Positions 63,102-64,000 of a stretch of DNA of 64,000 bases are shown in pieces. The stretch comes from Segetibacter sp. 3557_3 (GTDB lineage Bacteria > Bacteroidota > Bacteroidia > Chitinophagales > Chitinophagaceae). The notes below the pieces were generated by a model. It did no database searches. It worked only from the letters and a program-made list of their open reading frames with translations, and was not told the origin of the DNA. Position 1 is the first letter of the stretch; every line of letters starts with the position of its first letter. Location: the NCBI RefSeq assembly GCF_004354985.1, contig NZ_SMSK01000024.1, forward strand, positions 1 to 64,000. The letters are read 5' to 3'. The position numbers and the translations under genes are program-made.

Positions 63102-64000
63102 ATGTCAAAAAAATCACCCCACCGAGCGCCAAATATTCCAGATGGAACAAAACTTAATGCAGCCCACATCACTGGCACTGCTAACCACGAAGAATATTGT
63201 AGATCCCAAGTAATGGAAAGCTATTTAAATATTTATAACTATGGACTTATGGCTGGTGACGCTGTTGGTAGCAACCATATAGTTTGTACGTTAGATAATC
63301 AACACCAGGTACACGTCCGGCTTCAGAATTTTCGCGCGATTACTTTAGGGGGCCACATAATCGAACTAGATAGTTCGGAAAATGAGGATGGCGACAATTT
63401 TACAGCAGTGCTTCCAGTCTTGGGGACATCCGGACAAACTGCAAATGAAATACCTACCGAATATTTCCTGGTCGTTGTGATTAATCCGTATGATCGCGTT
63501 CCCTATGGTGATATAGATCCCGATGTTTTTCCGCTACATCATCCTTACGTGATGCCAAAGTGTTCCTATCAATTAATGCCGGTAAACGAAGCGCGAGAGA
63601 GTGCATTAGGAAAGTTTCATATTCCAATAGGAAAATTAAAAATCAAAGGGCTGCGGGCAGCCTGGGATGAAGCTTACATTCCACCATGTTGTGATAGCAG
63701 AAGTCACCAGGATCTACATGAAATTTGTGCAAATATTGAACATTTCCTGGGAGAGATTCAGCGACATTGTGTGAATATAATCCAGAAAGTTCTGGCATTG
63801 AAGTCACAGAACGAGCTTACGATCGTAACACAGAAGTTATGCGAACAACTAGCCGTTTTTACTGCTATCAATTTAAGTGGCTTCAAAAATCTTGCGTTAT
63901 ACCAGCCGCCTGTGTTTATAAGAAATATGGTGTCTTCGCTCGCCAGTCTCACTAAAAACACGCTTGACTCTCACACGGGATGTGGCAAAGAAGCTTTTTT
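63102..64000 (+). CDS. tssK: Probable TssK-like baseplate protein, cut by the window end
   Basis: An open frame from ATG 63102 to the end of the window, at least 299 aa, starting MSKKSPHRAPNIPDGTKLNA. It contains PTEYFLVVVINPYDRVPYGD, PYVMPKCSYQLMPV and ALGKFHIPIGKLKIKGLRAA, which fit a soluble baseplate protein. The order tssG-tssN-this gene, and its 3-bp gap after tssN, support TssK, the linker between baseplate and membrane part. The family assignment is from position and general likeness; the C-terminus lies outside. Confidence 0.6.
   Translation, partial: MSKKSPHRAPNIPDGTKLNAAHITGTANHEEYCRSQVMESYLNIYNYGLMAGDAVGSNHIVCTLDNQHQVHVRLQNFRAITLGGHIIELDSSENEDGDNFTAVLPVLGTSGQTANEIPTEYFLVVVINPYDRVPYGDIDPDVFPLHHPYVMPKCSYQLMPVNEARESALGKFHIPIGKLKIKGLRAAWDEAYIPPCCDSRSHQDLHEICANIEHFLGEIQRHCVNIIQKVLALKSQNELTIVTQKLCEQLAVFTAINLSGFKNLALYQPPVFIRNMVSSLASLTKNTLDSHTGCGKEAF

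Noticed and set aside
1-64000. CRISPR array, rRNA or complete tRNA gene
   Set aside because: No regularly spaced repeats, rRNA-like stretches or full cloverleaf were found by eye; only two tRNA 3'-end-like fragments.

Overview
The window reads as an accessory-rich stretch of a Bacteroidota chromosome (Sphingobacteriia/Chitinophagia-like by feel; the exact genus cannot be told). The clues are a type IX secretion (T9SS) C-terminal sorting domain, a Bacteroidota-type (subtype iii) T6SS with TssN, a YWFCY-domain coupling-protein fragment, a LytS/LytTR pair, a beta-barrel receptor remnant and a TAxxTTTG-type promoter box.

Layout. (1) 0.5-4.8 kb, plus strand: a radical SAM peptide-type cluster (DUF1843-like small peptide, radical SAM/SPASM maturase, adenylylsulfate kinase, unknown 111-aa protein, PaaK/CapK-like adenylate-forming enzyme). 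It converges on a tight seven-gene minus-strand operon (4.8-10.3 kb): Ldh2-type dehydrogenase, VOC protein, TIM-barrel isomerase, Gfo/Idh oxidoreductase, polysaccharide deacetylase, GT2 glycosyltransferase and sulfotransferase. A PAPS-forming kinase beside a sulfotransferase suggests a sulfated, sugar-like product. (2) 10.3-17.2 kb: decayed or mobile-type genes (frameshifted EVE-like fragment, half-dead divergent module, RadC-like protein, GNAT enzyme, large palindromes). (3) 17.8-23.6 kb, minus strand: the most unusual locus. It encodes a PatA-like subtilisin, a 62-aa Cys protein overlapping it, a separate PatG-C-like protein and three small peptides that share an N-terminal leader (PxFTA... 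then G-x-I/V-x-P-Q/A). A pentapeptide-repeat/TIR-like protein carries the same leader. It looks like a leader-peptide-dependent maturation (RiPP-like) system with several substrates. (4) 23.9-31 kb: an intact second copy of the divergent module, a frameshifted PDDEXK nuclease, a ParS/RES toxin-antitoxin pair behind a perfect palindrome, a LytS/LytTR system and a secreted metallopeptidase.

(5) 32.5-43.3 kb: mobile-element territory. A tRNA-Pro-like 3' end and terminator precede a tyrosine recombinase with repeated GTGAAC boxes; then a nucleotidyltransferase pair, an excisionase-like HTH and a tRNA-Ser-like 3' end. A frameshifted T9SS delta-60 repeat protein and a mobilization module (truncated coupling protein, relaxase, MobC-like protein, candidate oriT, primase with an amber stop) follow.

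(6) 43.6-64 kb: a T6SS subtype iii locus: NlpC/P60 lipoprotein, PKD membrane protein, TssH, TssB, TssC, two Hcp, VgrG, PAAR, adaptor-like protein, metzincin-like effector, DUF4123 adaptor, second metallopeptidase effector, a degraded gene where an immunity gene is expected, TssE, TssF, TssG, TssN and a probable TssK running off the end. The sheath, tube and baseplate genes look intact; the cargo lies between PAAR and TssE. No rRNA, complete tRNA or CRISPR array was seen.
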